From: Begonia masoniana
Lineage: Eukaryota > Streptophyta > Magnoliopsida > Cucurbitales > Begoniaceae
DNA: 64,000 bases
Assembly (NCBI GenBank): GCA_022432975.1
Contig: CM039506.1
Span: forward strand, 16,628,121-16,692,120
Reading direction: 5' to 3'
The number at the start of each line of letters is the position of its first letter. Positions within the stretch are counted from its first letter, which is position 1. The translations under genes and the position numbers were made by a program. The notes beneath the pieces are model-generated. The model saw only the letters and a list, made by a program, of their open reading frames with translations. It was not told the origin of the DNA and searched no databases. This document shows, in pieces, positions 24,001 through 35,347 of this stretch.

Positions 24001-24421
24001 TAATTGTTGTATATAGTCATAGGTCAGGGTGATATGTTACCCTATATTGGGGGATTTTCTTTATTTTGGTAGATAGCATTTCTCGACGATATGTTGGTTG
24101 TTGGAGATTTCGTAGGTTGGTTAGATAGTTAGGAATATTCTGGACTGGTTGAGAATTTATTCGTTTGCAGGTACCTAGCATTTTGGAGGCGCCATTTTCA
24201 GGCGTTACTTTGCCGAAATCTCGGAAGGACGCCGTGGTGCTTAAAGGTTAGGATTAAGGGAAATTACGAAGTCTAGACTGCTAGGTATTATATAAGTGGG
24301 AGTCAGGAGATTTAGCTTTAAATTCTTATGTGTCAATGTTATTTTAAATTAAGCTTTAACGTGGGATTGGTTAGCAAAGTAGCGCTCCGAGCCACGGTGG
24401 GTTCGGGGGCGTTACAGAGAG

Positions 24422-24977
24422 AGTTTTTGAATGCCACGACTACTCCGAGCGAGTAAAGATCCAACTAGGCTCCCTTAAACTTACGAGCCACGCCGCACTA
24501 TGGTGGTCCAATCTCAAAGCCCAAAGAATGAGAACATTAGGTTATCCCGTTACAACTTGGAATTCCATGAAAGACCTAATGCACCATAGGTTCGTCCCCC
24601 GACACTATAAACATGAACTCTTCTATCAACTCCATAATCTAAAACAAAATAGCCTCTCGGTAGATGAATATCTTACCGGATTCGAGACCCTTAATATGCG
24701 ATGCGCAATTGATGAACCTGAAGAACAACTCATCGCTAGATTTATAAGAGGCTTAAATCGAGACATAGGCGATCTTGTCGAAATGCAACAATTGGAGACC
24801 ATGGAATTAGTCATTCAATTATCCCTCACGGTGGAGAGGCAATTAAAGAGAAAGCGCAAGACCGACTTGCCTAATAAATTCCCACCAAGAAATTACAATT
24901 TCGACAAGATCACCCCGAGACAAGAAGAAAAGAAGCCTTTCAATCAAAATTGGCCTCCAAAAGGATCAAGCACCCAT
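24422..24977 (+). pseudogene. Element C gag, central part
   Basis: Continues gag after LTR D: RVFECHDYSERVKIQL, HAALWWSNL, the MKDLMHHRFVPRHYKHELF block, then ERQLKRKRKTDLPNK and a basic, Pro-rich tail. It is open until element B interrupts it at 24982. The zinc-knuckle part resumes at 33616. The gag of B is closely similar over the same blocks. Confidence 0.88.
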
Positions 24978-24982
24978 CACAA
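24978..24982 (+). other. Target-site duplication CACAA (left of element B)
   Basis: CACAA here and at 33611-33615 flank element B exactly at TG...CA. The C gag reads through sensibly once B is removed. Confidence 0.92.
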
Positions 24983-26422
24983 TGACATGCCTCGGAGGCC
25001 CGTTACAAGATCACAAACTCGGGCACGAAATTTATTCGTTCAATGTTCTAATGACTTGTCTCTTTTTGCAAGTTTTGATCCCATCATGGACTTCACTTGG
25101 GAGCCGACTAAGGAGGATGAGGAGAAGCCTTGCCATGTCATTCATTGGAGCATTTACTCGGAGCTTCCTTGCAGCCCTATGGGAATTTGTCTTCCCGGGC
25201 CTTAATTTGTAATTTTTAATTTTTAAACTTACTGGAATACATTCGCCTTTATTGTAAGCATTTTATAATTACATTTCATGCATTAGATTGTGTGGTTAGG
25301 ACTAGTTGTATGGTGGTGGATTATGGGTGGAAGGAAATCCAACAAGTCAAAGGAAATAGGTCTCCACAAATCGAGCTCAAAGAAATACCCGGCCCAAAGA
25401 AGAGCCCACATCAAAAGGTATGATTTTGCAGGTACATATGTGGGGGAGGGCATGGATTGATGAGTTGGCACAATCTCTACCTTGGGCTAGGTTTTGGCGC
25501 GGTTTGAAGCTCGGCCATCGGAACAGCGCCATGTGGCACGGGCAAGAGCGCCAACCAGGCGCGGGCAGTGAAAGACACCGATCCGGGCAACGCGCGCACC
25601 AGCGCCTCCCAGCCATCGATCATTGCGCGCGCCAGCAAGCCTCCTCCGTTGATTCTGCGCGCGCTAGCCTTCTTCTCCTAGCCCTTGATCGACTTCTTCA
25701 TCTAAGGGCCCTCCTTCTCCCATGCCAAACCCTAATCCACCTAGGATTTCTATAAATGCATGGTATTAGTTATTGTAGACAACTTTTTGCCATATCTATA
25801 CACTACTATTTCCCTAAATTCAAGGTTGCCTTCCTTAGAATTTTTCCTTGGTTTTCTTGAACCAAGTGGAGAAGCCCTCCATTGCTAACCTAACTTGGGT
25901 TGCTAGGATAGCTCTTAGCTATTCCCTCACCTTCTCCATTAGGAGTTGGACTGAGGACAAAAATCCCCGGCCTACGGTGGTCGTTTTCTTCCCGAAAACG
26001 TTTATCCAAGAGCTTAACCCGTAAGATCGCTCTACGGATCTGCCAAGGGCATTTCTTTATTTTCCTTGCTATCAATTTTCACACACACCACTCTTAAATT
26101 TCGGTTTCACCTTCACACACCTTCACTTTTATTGTCATTTTTATTTTTATTGTCATTTCCTTTCCTTTTATCGTCACATCTTAATCTTGGCCAACTCTCT
26201 TCTCTTTATCCCTTTTTCTTTTATTTTTCCTTCATATTTGATCCTCTCATTTAGCATGTGAAACTCGGCCTTTGCATAACCTTCCCTCATTTTATTTACT
26301 TGCATCTTATTTCCTCCATTTTATTACCTTATTTTCGGATCTAGCACAAACCACACATTGAGCACACTCCTTGCATATTTTGTGGGTTATACACGGACCC
26401 TTCTCTAAGGGATCCTGTGTCA
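24983..26422 (+). repeat. 5' LTR of element B
   Basis: TGACATGCCTCGG to CCTGTGTCA, 1440 bp. The left border is set by the TSD and by the polypurine tract before the 3' LTR; a later TGTAATTTTTAA at 25208 is inside the LTR. Bases 24984-25204 can encode the same ~70-residue tail that ends pol in the 3' LTR (MPRRPVTRSQTRA...ICLPGP). TATA box at 25751-25757; GC-rich block before it; CT- and CA-rich leader after. Confidence 0.92.
25751..25757 (+). promoter_or_regulatory. TATA box of element B 5' LTR
   Basis: TATAAAT followed by GCATGG, in the same context as the C LTRs. Probable start region of the B transcript. Confidence 0.7.
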
Positions 26423-26424
26423 AG

Positions 26425-26438
26425 TGGTATCAGAGCCA
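26425..26438 (+). other. Primer-binding site of element B
   Basis: TGGTATCAGAGCCA, two bases after the LTR, is a full match to the initiator tRNA-Met primer site. Confidence 0.93.
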
Positions 26439-27595
26439 CAAGGCTTCCCATATGCGTTTTAGTTGTCTTTGGCACTAGCCAAAAGTTGACACAAAACCGG
26501 GATAGTGGCTCATTTCATTTCTTGCAAAATTTTCACTATATTTGTTGATCTAACTTTGTGCTAACTTGTGCTAATCTAACTCTTTTATTTGCTGCCATTT
26601 TAATGCTATTTATTAACTTGAATATTTTGATGAAATATGGTGTGCAATAGAGGAAGGATTCGGCCAAGGTAAGGAAAAGTTCTTTTCTCGGTTTATCTTG
26701 GAATTTTAGCCTCGGTTTTCATTTAAATTTGCTGTGTCTTTTTATCATCATATTCAACTAAAAACTAATCCAAAAATTGCTTGAAACATGGTAGAAAAAT
26801 GAAGCATAACTTCTGCCTAAATTGAGCTACAAAACCGATTCATGATTTGCTTGTTTTTCTTCACGGTTTTAGTGTGTTATTGGTTTGAGTTATTTAGCTT
26901 TCCTTGTTATCATTTGAGCCTTGTTTAGCACTTTAATATGGTCCAATCATTATATTAATTTTCTAGAAATTTTGGTGCTTCAAATCGGCTTAAATCTATT
27001 ACTATAAAAATCGGAGTATTATTGATCTAACCTCTCGATTTTTGAATCTTTTGTTTTGCTTTAAATTTGCATGATTAATTGTTGAATGTTGCTCTTGCTT
27101 TAACTTATAAACTCACCTATTATATGCTGAAAATTGAATGCACGAAATTGGTTTATAAGAATTTAGCAAAAGTACAAATTAACTTAGTAAGATTGAGCTA
27201 AACAATACATTAAAATTCTTCTATGTTTGAATTAATAATTCAGCATGTTTATATTGATTTAATTGGTGTTTAAAATATTATTACTTGCTGTTTTTAAAGT
27301 TAATTAGTTGTTATTAATATTTCTCTAAGTGACCTTAGATAAAAATTGAAAACTTGGTTAACATTGTGGTGACTAAAAAAAAAAAAATTCATTTCTTTAG
27401 TTATTGCTAAGTGTTTATTTAAATTGTTGAGTTGACTACCTATTTTAACATGATCCCTATTTTCATTTTTTTTTGTCGTATCTAAGATTATTCCTTAGTG
27501 CCTAACATTACCTAAGACATTAAGAACATAAGCATATCACTATTTTAGGAATATTAATTTAGACAAGAATTTGAATTTAATTAAAACACTTAACT
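26439..27595 (+). other. Untranslated leader of element B
   Basis: AT-rich, no gene seen. Aligns over most of its length with the leader of element C once S1 is removed. It would contain packaging signals, which I cannot identify. Confidence 0.7.
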
Positions 27596-28024
27596 ATGAC
27601 TAATCGAAGTGGATTCAATCGAGATTCATTACACCAAGAACCACACCGGGCTAGGGATACTCCCCCACCCGAAAACGCATGACACGAGGGTGAGACTAGT
27701 TCTCAAGGAGGCATGCAAGGACAAATTGATGTCTTAACAAGCATAGTTAATAGCCTCACCCAACAAGTCCAAACAATGCTGAACAATCCTCCTCGTAGAG
27801 AGTTCCATGAACGTGCCCCTTCTCATGAGACCTCCTCTAGAATTATTCCCGAACGCCCTAGGAATAGAGCACATTTTCAACCACCCATAGAGGAAGAAGA
27901 ATGGGTTGAACCTCAAAGAAGAGGACCACGTCATTTCAATTCGGAGGATGATATTTAGACGAAAGATGATGAAGAGTACCGACCTAATCGTCGTAGGGAC
28001 AACGACGACCTCCGTAATGTTAAG
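27596..28024 (+). pseudogene. Element B gag N-terminus
   Basis: Begins MTNRSGFNRDSLHQEP in parallel with C gag. A small indel near 27680 shifts the frame into a stop (PPPENA-stop). A second in-frame stop, TAG at 27956, follows SEDD. From 27713 the reading MQGQIDVLTSIVNSLTQQVQ is in frame with the long ORF that follows. With these breaks the initiating part of gag is lost. Confidence 0.82.
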
Positions 28025-30196
28025 ATGTCAATTCCCCCTTTCAATGGAACTTGTGATGGACACACATATCTTGATTGGGTTGATAAGGTGGAGAGAGTTT
28101 TCGAATGTCACAACTATTCTGATCGAGTCAAAATTCAACTCGCCTCTCTTGAACTAACGGGCCATGCCGCATTATGGTGGTCCAACCTTAGAAACCAAAG
28201 AATGCGAATATTAGGATACCCCGTCTCAACCTGGAATTCCATGAAAGACGAAATGCACAAGAGATTCGTTCCCCGACACTACAAACACGAACTCTTCCAT
28301 CAACTTCACAACCTTAAACAAAATTCTCTCTCGGTCGATGAATATATCACGGAATTTGAGACTCTCAATATGCGTTGTGCTATTGATGAGCCCGAAGAAC
28401 AACTCATCGCGAGATTCATTCCAGGTCTGAACCGCGATATTGGAGATGCGGTTGAAGTTCAACAATTGCAAACCATGGACATGGTCATTCAACTCGCCCT
28501 CACGGTGGAAAGACAACTCAAAAGAAAGCGTAAAACCAATTTTCCAACTAAATTTCCACCTAGGCATTTGGATCAAGACAAGCCTAAACCACCATGGAAA
28601 AACGAAGAGAAAAGGCCGGTTAACCGTAATTGGCCACCTAAAAACCCATTCAACCAAAAAAAGCACCCTCCTACGGACAAAAATCAATCGATCCCACCTA
28701 AAGGACAAAGAGCCCGTGATGTCCAATGCTACAAGTGCTTAGTCAAAGGACATTACGCAAATGAATGTTCTAACCGTCGAGTGATGGTTATCAAGGAGTC
28801 AACCGGAGAATGGGAGAGTGAGAACGATGAGGGTCAATACCTCGGTAAGGAAGTAGAAGAAGAGGTAGATGATGAGAGCGAGCACGAGTCGGAAGAGTGT
28901 GCTGCTCAAGACGGACCACTTTTAATGGTGATTAGAAGAGCCCTTGTCTCTAAAAATGTTGAGGAGGACTGCCAACGCGAAAACATTTTTCAAAGTAGAT
29001 GTGCAGTCAAAGATAAAGTATGTTCAGTGATTATAGATAGTGGAAGTTGCGTTAACGTAGCTTCCCAAGATATGGTTAGCAAGCTTGGATTGGAGTCGAC
29101 AAACCACCCTAAACCATATAAGTTGAGATGGTTGGATGATAGGGATGACATTAAGGTGACGAAACAAGTAACCATCAATTTTACTATTGGAAAATATAAG
29201 GATTCAGTTACTTGCGATGTCGTGTCAATGAAAGCGAGTCATTTTCTATTAGGACGACCATGGCTCTACGACCGTAGGGTACATTATGATGGTTACCTTA
29301 ACAACTATAGTTTGAAATTTGGCGGTAGAAATATCAAATTACTTCCTATGACCCCTAAACAAATTGCTCATGATGATGCGCTTAGGAAGGAGGAAAAGAT
29401 TAAAGAAAATCTTTTCTTGACCAAAAAAGGATTACGAGCTACAGTGACAAAGGGAAAAACGGTGATTCTTGTTTTATTTAGAGACCGTATTATGGAGCTT
29501 GGAGAGATACCCTTATCGATCCAAAATCTACTTAAGACTTATCAAGATGTTTTTCCTAAAGAACTACCCCCTGGACTGCCACCGATTAGAGGAATAGAAC
29601 ATCAAATCGACCTCCAACCCAGTGCTATGTTACCAAATCGACCGGCCTATAGGATGAGGTCTGAAGAAGCAAAGGAATTACAAGATCAAGTCCAAGAGTT
29701 ATTAGGGAGAGGTTACATTCGGGAGTCGATGAGCCCATGTGCTGTACCTACTTTGTTGGTACCTAAGAAAGATGGCTCTATGCGAATGTGTGTTGATAGT
29801 CATGCTATCAACCAAATTATCATTAAATATAGATATCCTATCCCTCGACTTGAAGACATGTTAGACGAATTGAGTGGAGCATCAATTTTCTCCAAAGTTG
29901 ATTTGAAGAGCGGTTATCACCAAATACGGATGAAAGAAGGTGATGAATGGAAAACTGCCTTCAAAACAAAATACGGATTGTTTGAGTGGATAGTTATGCC
30001 ATTCGGTCTTACAAATGCCCCGAGAACCTTTATGCGGTTAATGCATCATGTTCTTAAGGACTTCCTTGGGAAATTTGTTGTCGTATATTTCGATGACATC
30101 TTGGTGTATAGTCGCGACCTTCCCCAACATGTCAACCACCTCGGAATGTTATTTCAAACTCTCCGTCGCACTAAATTATTTCGGGAATTTGAGTAA
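28025..30196 (+). pseudogene. Element B gag-protease-reverse transcriptase
   Basis: 723 open codons in one frame. Order: gag domain (IPPFNGTCDGHTYLDWVDK, ALWWSNL, RHYKHELF), basic linker, one CCHC knuckle (CYKCLVKGHYANEC near residue 235), acidic spacer, protease active site IDSGSCVNVAS, LLGRPWLYDRRVHYDG, then RT with LPPIRGIEHQIDL, KKDGSMRMCVDSHAIN, FSKVDLKSGYHQ, FGLTNAPRTF and catalytic YFDDILVYS near residue 695. Fused gag-pol in one frame and the YFDD context suggest a CRM-like chromovirus. The frame ends at LFREFE-stop, where relatives continue into LSKCSF, so a frameshift truncates it within RT. The 166-aa reverse-strand frame over it is a shadow. Confidence 0.88.
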
Positions 30197-32171
30197 GTGC
30201 TCCTTTGGATAAGAAAAGGTTTATTTTTTGTGCTTCATAATTTCTAAGGATGGCTTGGAAGCGGACGAAGATAAAGTTAAAGCCATCAAGGAGTGGCCCA
30301 CTCCTAATAGTATCACTGAAGTCCGTTGTTTCCACGGATTAGCCTCTTTTTAAAGGAGGTTCATTAGGGACTTTAGTTCATCAGTCGCTCCTATTACGGA
30401 CCTTACCAAGAAAGGAGTTGACTTTAATTGGACACCGACATGCCAAAAGTAGCTTCGATTTAATTAAAGAAAAACTTTGTCAATCACCCGTTTTAGCACT
30501 TCCCGATTTTAATAAGGTTTTTGAAATCAAAAGTGATGCCTCTGGTATTGGCATTGGAGCTGTTTTGATGCAAGATGGCAAGCCTCTTGCGTATTTTGTG
30601 AAAAATTGAAAGGAGCTGCTTTGAATTATTCGACCTATGATAAGGAGTTCTATGCGGTAATTAGAGCTCTAGAACATTGGCAACATTACCTACTTTCAAA
30701 AGAGTTTGTGATTCATTCTGACCATCAATCTCTCAAGCACATTAAGAGCCAACACAAACTCAACAAGCGTCACGCAAAATAGGTGGAATTTTTGGAAAGA
30801 TTCCCCTACATTTTAAAATATTTGAAAGGTTCTGATAATATCGTTGCCGATACTCTCTCTCGAAGACGTATCCTCTTAACGGAATTAAGTGTCAGATTTT
30901 TTGGATTTGAATGGATCAAAACCTTGTATGCATCCGATAAAGATTTTGGATTGCCTTATCATGTTAGTCAAAATAAGGCTGAAGGAGGATATAGTCTTGT
31001 AGATGGATTTCTATTAAAGAATGGAAAATTGTGTATTGCTAATTGCAGTCTAAGACAATGCCTCATTAAAGAAGCTCATGGAGGACAATTGTCTGGGCAT
31101 TTTTGAGAAAAGAAGACCCTAGAACTATTAAAGGAAAAATTTTATTGGCCTCACATGATGAAAGACGTGCACCTTTATGTTGAAAAGTGCATTGTTTGTA
31201 AAAGGGCCAAAAGTAAGGTTCTACCCCAAGGACTTTACCTTCCCTTACCAGTCCCTACACATCCTTGGGTAGAAATTAGTATAGATTTTGTTTTGGGGTT
31301 ACCACGAACTGGACGTAACAAGGATTCTATCCTAGTCGTTTTGGATAGATTCTCCAAAATGGCGCATTTTATTGCTTGCAACAAAACCGACGATTCTGCT
31401 GCTATAGTCGATCTATTCTTCAACGAGGTAGTTAGACTCCATGGAGTGCCTCAATCTATTGTGTCTGATCGTGATATCAAATTCTTGAGCCCTTTTTGGA
31501 AGACCTTATGGAAGAAGTTGGGGACTACGCTATGTTTTAGTACATCTTTCCATCCCCAAATGGACGGTCAAACGGTAGTGGTCAATAGGACCTTGGGAAC
31601 CCTTCTCCGAAGTGTCATCGGTAAGACTTTAACCAATTGGGACTTAGTACTACCCCAAGTTGAATTCGGTTACAACCGAAGCCTTCATTCCACCACTCAG
31701 CAAACGCCCTTTGAGGTAGTCTATGGTTTTAATCCGAACACACCCCTGACACTTATTCCTATTCCAACCCAGGACCTAATCAACCCTTCGGGAGCAAGTA
31801 AAGCAGAGCAAATGAAAAAGTTATGTGAGAAAGTTCACCAAACAATTGAGAGAAATAACGTCAATTATGCTAAGCATGCAAATAAGGGACGAAAAGAGGT
31901 TATTTTTAATGTTGGAGATTTGGTGTGGTTGCATCTTAGGAAGGAACGATTTCCTGCCAAAAGACGCTCTGAACTGTTGCCTAGAGTTGAAGGTCCCTTT
32001 AAAATCTTGGAAAATATAAATAACAATGCTTACAACTTGGAATTGCCTGGCGATTATGGAGTGCTTAGTGTCATCCACCTTCAATGTGCAAGATCTATCC
32101 CCTTATATTGGAGAATTAGGACATGAAGAGGAGGCTGAGCTAACGGATTTGAGGTCAAATCCTCAGCCACC
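30197..32171 (+). pseudogene. Element B RNase H and integrase remnants
   Basis: Continues pol in several frames. Stops or shifts occur near 30196, 30350, 30607, 30780 and 31104. RNase [17 protein letters not shown], then [10 protein letters not shown]. Integrase: HHCC finger with CIVCKRAKSK, first Asp in ISIDFVLGLP, second in VSDRDIKF. At the expected catalytic Glu the text reads GQTVVVNR instead of GQTEVVNR, so the DDE triad is broken. A shift near 32075 leads into FNVQDLSPY and LRSNP, and the reading runs across the polypurine tract into the 3' LTR. The element cannot now transpose by itself. Confidence 0.85.
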
Positions 32172-32180
32172 AGGAGGGGA
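32172..32180 (+). other. Polypurine tract of element B
   Basis: AGGAGGGGA directly before the 3' LTR start TGACATGCC. It primes plus-strand DNA synthesis and fixes the LTR border. Confidence 0.88.
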
Positions 32181-33610
32181 TGACATGCCTCGGAGGCCCG
32201 TTACAAGATCACAAACTCGGGCACAAAATTTAATCGTTCAATGTTCTAATGACTTGTCTCTTTTTGAAGGTTTTGATCCTATCATGGACTTCACTTGGGA
32301 GCTGACTAAGGAGGATGAAGAGAAGCCTTGCCATGTCATTCATTGGAGCATTCACTCGGAGTTTCCTTGCAGCCCTATGGGAATTTGTCTTCCCGGGCCT
32401 TAATTTGTAATTTTTAATTTTTAAACTTACTGGCATACATTCACCTTTATTGTAAGGATTTTATAATTGCATTTCATGCATTAGATTGTGTGGTTAGAAC
32501 TAGTTGTATGGTAGTGGATTATAGGGGGAAGGAAATCCAACAAGTCAAAGGAAATAGGTCTCCACAAATCGAGCTCAAAGAAATACCCAGCCAAAAGAAG
32601 AGCCCACATCCAAAGGTATGATTTTGCAGGTACATATGTGAGGGAGGGCATGGATTGATGAGTTGGCACAATCTCTACCTTGGGCTAGGTTTTGGCGCAG
32701 TTTGAAGCTCGACCGTCGGATTGGGCGCGCGCTATCGCATAGAACAGCGCCATGTGGCGCGGGCAAGAGCGCCAACCAGGCGCGGGCAGCGAGAGACACC
32801 GATCTGGCAATCGCGCGCGCCAGCAAGCCTCCTCCATTGATTCCGCGCGCGCCAGCCTTCTTCTCCTAGCCCTTGATCGACTTCTTCATCCAAGGGCCCT
32901 CATTCTCCCATGCCAAACCCTAATCCACCTAGGATTTCTATAAATGCATGGTATTAGTGATTGTAGACAACTTTTTGCCATATCTATACACTACTATTTC
33001 CCTAAATTCAAGGTTGCCTTCCTTAGAATTTTTCCTTGGTTTTCTTGAACCAAGTGGAGAAGCCCTCCATTGCTAACCTAGCTTGGGTTACTAGGATAGC
33101 TCTTAGCTATTCCCTCACCTTATCCATTGAGAGTTGGACCGAGGATGAAAACCTCTGGCCTACGGTGGTCGTTTTCCTCCCGAAAACGTTTATCTGAAAG
33201 CTTAACCCGTAAGATCGCTCTACGGATCCGCCAAGGGCATTTCTTTATTTTCCTTGCTATCACTTTTCACACACACCACTCTTAAATTTTGGTTTCACCT
33301 TCACACACTTTCACTTTTATTGTCATTTTTATTTTTATTGTCATTTTCTTTCCTTTTATCATCACATCTTCATCTCAGCCAACTCTCTTCTCTTCATCCC
33401 TTTTTCTTTTATTTTTCCTTCATATTTCATCCTCTCATTTAGCATGTGAAACTCGGCCTTTGCATAACCTTCCCTCATTTTATTTACTTGCATCTTATTT
33501 CCTCCATTTTATTGCCTTATTTTCGGATCTAGCACAAAACACACATTAAGCACACTCCTTGCATATTTTGTGGGTTATACACGGACCCTTCTCTAAGGGA
33601 TCCCGTGTCA
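32181..33610 (+). repeat. 3' LTR of element B
   Basis: TGACATGCCTCGG to CCCGTGTCA, 1430 bp, clearly similar to the 5' LTR but with many substitutions, so the insertion is not recent. TATA box at 32939-32945. The pol C-terminal tail (MPRRPVTRSQTRAQN...ICLPGP-stop) is encoded in its first ~220 bases in frame with FNVQDLSPY...LRSNP upstream. TSD CACAA follows at 33611-33615. Confidence 0.92.
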
Positions 33611-33615
33611 CACAA

Positions 33616-33952
33616 TCCCTCACCCTCGAACAAAAATCAAGAAAATCAACCTAAATGACCAAGAGCACGTGATGTCCAATGCTTCAAATGTTTAGGAAAA
33701 GGACATTATGCTAACGAATGCACTAACCACCGTGTGATGGTCATCAAGGAATCCACGGGTGAATGGGAGAGTGAAGAGTATGAAGGCTAGTATAGCAAGA
33801 TACAAGAGGAAGTAGTAATCGAAGAAAGTGACGATGAAGCCGATGAATGCAAGCCTCAAGATGGACCCCTGCTAATGGTCATAAGGCGAGCATTAATATC
33901 AAAAAATGCGGACAAGGAATGTCATTGAGATAATCTTTTCTATAGTCGTTGT
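33616..33952 (+). pseudogene. Element C gag, zinc-knuckle part
   Basis: Resumes C gag after element B: one CCHC knuckle CFKCLGKGHYANEC, then MVIKESTGEWESE and an acidic spacer ending in PLLMVIRRALISKN. It is in the same frame as the downstream protease ORF but has three in-frame stops (TGA 33656, TAG 33788, TGA 33926). Confidence 0.87.
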
Positions 33953-35191
33953 GTGGTCAAAGACAAGGTTTGCTCGATGATAATTGACGGAGGAAGTTGC
34001 ATCAATGCGGCCTCCCTAGACATGGTCAACAAATTAGGGTTAGAAACCAATATCCACCCTACACCTTACAAACTTCAATGGTTGGACGACAAAAATGAAC
34101 ACGTGATAACCAAACAAGTAACCGTTGATTTCACCATAGGAAAATACAAGGACTCGGTTACTTGTGACGTTGTTCCGATGAGTGCCAGCCATATCCTATT
34201 AGGAAGACCATGGTACTATGACCGTAAAGTTCATTATGACGGATTCCTCAACCGTTACGCATTTGACTATGGAGGAAGGAAAATCAAGTTGCTTCCAATG
34301 ACCCCCGAGCAAGTGGCTCGTGATGAGGCCACTCGTAAGGAAGGACAAATTAAGGAAAATCTTTTAATATCTAAGCTCGGGTTGGTATTGTCAAGGGAAC
34401 AAGGACCTTCTCATATCAATTGGAATGACATTCCCTTGTACGATGAAGAGGTGTCATATCCTTTGGAAAATGTTTCAATTTGGCCTCTTGAGGAAAGGAA
34501 AATAAGTGAAGAAAGCATTTTTGGCATAAGTAATATGGTTATAGATCCATTCCCTTTCTACCCAAATTTTGAGAAAATTCCTTCCTATGTCAAAGGGCAC
34601 CTAAATCCCTTATTTGATGAAGAGTTACCTTGCCAATTGGAGAGCGTATCTACATGGTCTCACAAGGAAATGGAATTAAGTGATGAAATCATTTTTGGAT
34701 TAGGTAGTATGATCATCACTCTCTTTCTTTCCTTTCCAAAACTTGAGGAAATTTCCCGACCAGTCCCATCCATTAGAAAGAGGTTAATTTATGGCCTAGA
34801 ACCAACCTATTACCTTTCTACTTCCATTCTTAGAGCTACACACACAAGTAAGAATTTTAATTCCTTTGTAGAAAACAAGCGCTCTTTCCTACAATTTGGT
34901 GGATCACCAAAACCGCATTCCCCACCATTTGACTACCACAAATTCTACCATAGAACTAGAGTTAAAGTTCAATTGGTAAGAAAATTTTTCTTTGAGGTCT
35001 TAAGAGTACATGGATTATTTCTTTGGTTAGAGGACAATAGCATTTCCACTACACTTCTTGTCGAATTTGACTCATTTGGAAGATTTCACCCCATCTTTGA
35101 GCAAACGCCCTCCAAAGTAGCTAACGAATCAAATTTTACCACCCCTGCCAAAAGAAATTTTAGTAAGACCATCCAACCCCTTTACATTTAG
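33953..35191 (+). CDS. Element C protease plus duplicated domain of unknown function; no RT or integrase
   Basis: 412 open codons. Residues ~1-150 are the retropepsin-like protease (MIIDGGSCINAAS active site, LLGRPWYYDRKVHYDG), matching element B closely. The DGG instead of DSG active site is, from memory, common in plant elements. After IKENLLISKLGL the similarity to B stops: where RT should begin there are ~260 residues I do not recognise. Within them a ~60-residue unit occurs twice: LYDEEVSYPLENVS...ISEESIFGISNMVI and LFDEELPCQLESVS...LSDEIIFGLGSMII. The rest is rich in Phe, Pro and Ser and shows no catalytic motif. The frame is open to a stop at 35191, 156 bp before the 3' LTR, leaving no room for pol. 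The first Met is internal to the protease; translation would need the upstream gag frame, which has stops. Confidence 0.75.
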   Translation: MVKDKVCSMIIDGGSCINAASLDMVNKLGLETNIHPTPYKLQWLDDKNEHVITKQVTVDFTIGKYKDSVTCDVVPMSASHILLGRPWYYDRKVHYDGFLNRYAFDYGGRKIKLLPMTPEQVARDEATRKEGQIKENLLISKLGLVLSREQGPSHINWNDIPLYDEEVSYPLENVSIWPLEERKISEESIFGISNMVIDPFPFYPNFEKIPSYVKGHLNPLFDEELPCQLESVSTWSHKEMELSDEIIFGLGSMIITLFLSFPKLEEISRPVPSIRKRLIYGLEPTYYLSTSILRATHTSKNFNSFVENKRSFLQFGGSPKPHSPPFDYHKFYHRTRVKVQLVRKFFFEVLRVHGLFLWLEDNSISTTLLVEFDSFGRFHPIFEQTPSKVANESNFTTPAKRNFSKTIQPLYI

Positions 35192-35339
35192 AGCATCATT
35201 TGGTGATGTACTTTCAAACGAAAGAATATACCCTCATTGCTTTCAATGTCAAGCCTTCAAGTAGTAGACAAGAAATCGTAGGAGACATTTTTGGGGAGAA
35301 GTCAACCAACGGATTTGAGGTCAAATCCTCAAATCACCC
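35192..35339 (+). other. Short 3' untranslated stretch of element C
   Basis: Contains ACGGATTTGAGGTCAAATCC, shared with element B just before its polypurine tract (32139 on), so the 3' end of C derives from a B-type element even though pol is absent. Confidence 0.7.
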
Positions 35340-35347
35340 GGAGAGGA
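35340..35347 (+). other. Polypurine tract of element C
   Basis: GGAGAGGA directly before TGACATGCCTCGG, matching the B arrangement. Confidence 0.83.

Larger units (their letters stand above)
21723..24416 (+). mobile_element. Solo LTR D, copy 2
   Basis: TGTAACACCCGGAATTTT to GGGGGCGTTACA, 2694 bp, flanked by GAGAG (21718-21722 and 24417-24421). It has no internal region. Order: AT-rich promoter part; CT-rich leader near 22045-22130; donor-like GCCAG|GTAAGT (22818); the structure module with a 14-copy hairpin array; acceptor-like GTAG|GTGA (23592); and a 193-bp internal tandem duplication. Its end (GGTTAGCAAAGTAGCG...GTTCGGG) matches LTR E, so D and E are one family. Confidence 0.94.

Noticed and set aside
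25208..26422. LTR of B starting at TGTAATTTTTAA (25208 / 32406)
   Set aside because: The polypurine tract AGGAGGGGA and target duplication CACAA place the border at TGACATGCC (24983 / 32181).
33953..34000. Loss of protease active site in element C (DGG instead of DSG)
   Set aside because: DGGSC-type sites are, to my knowledge, widespread in plant elements of this kind, so this alone does not show inactivity.
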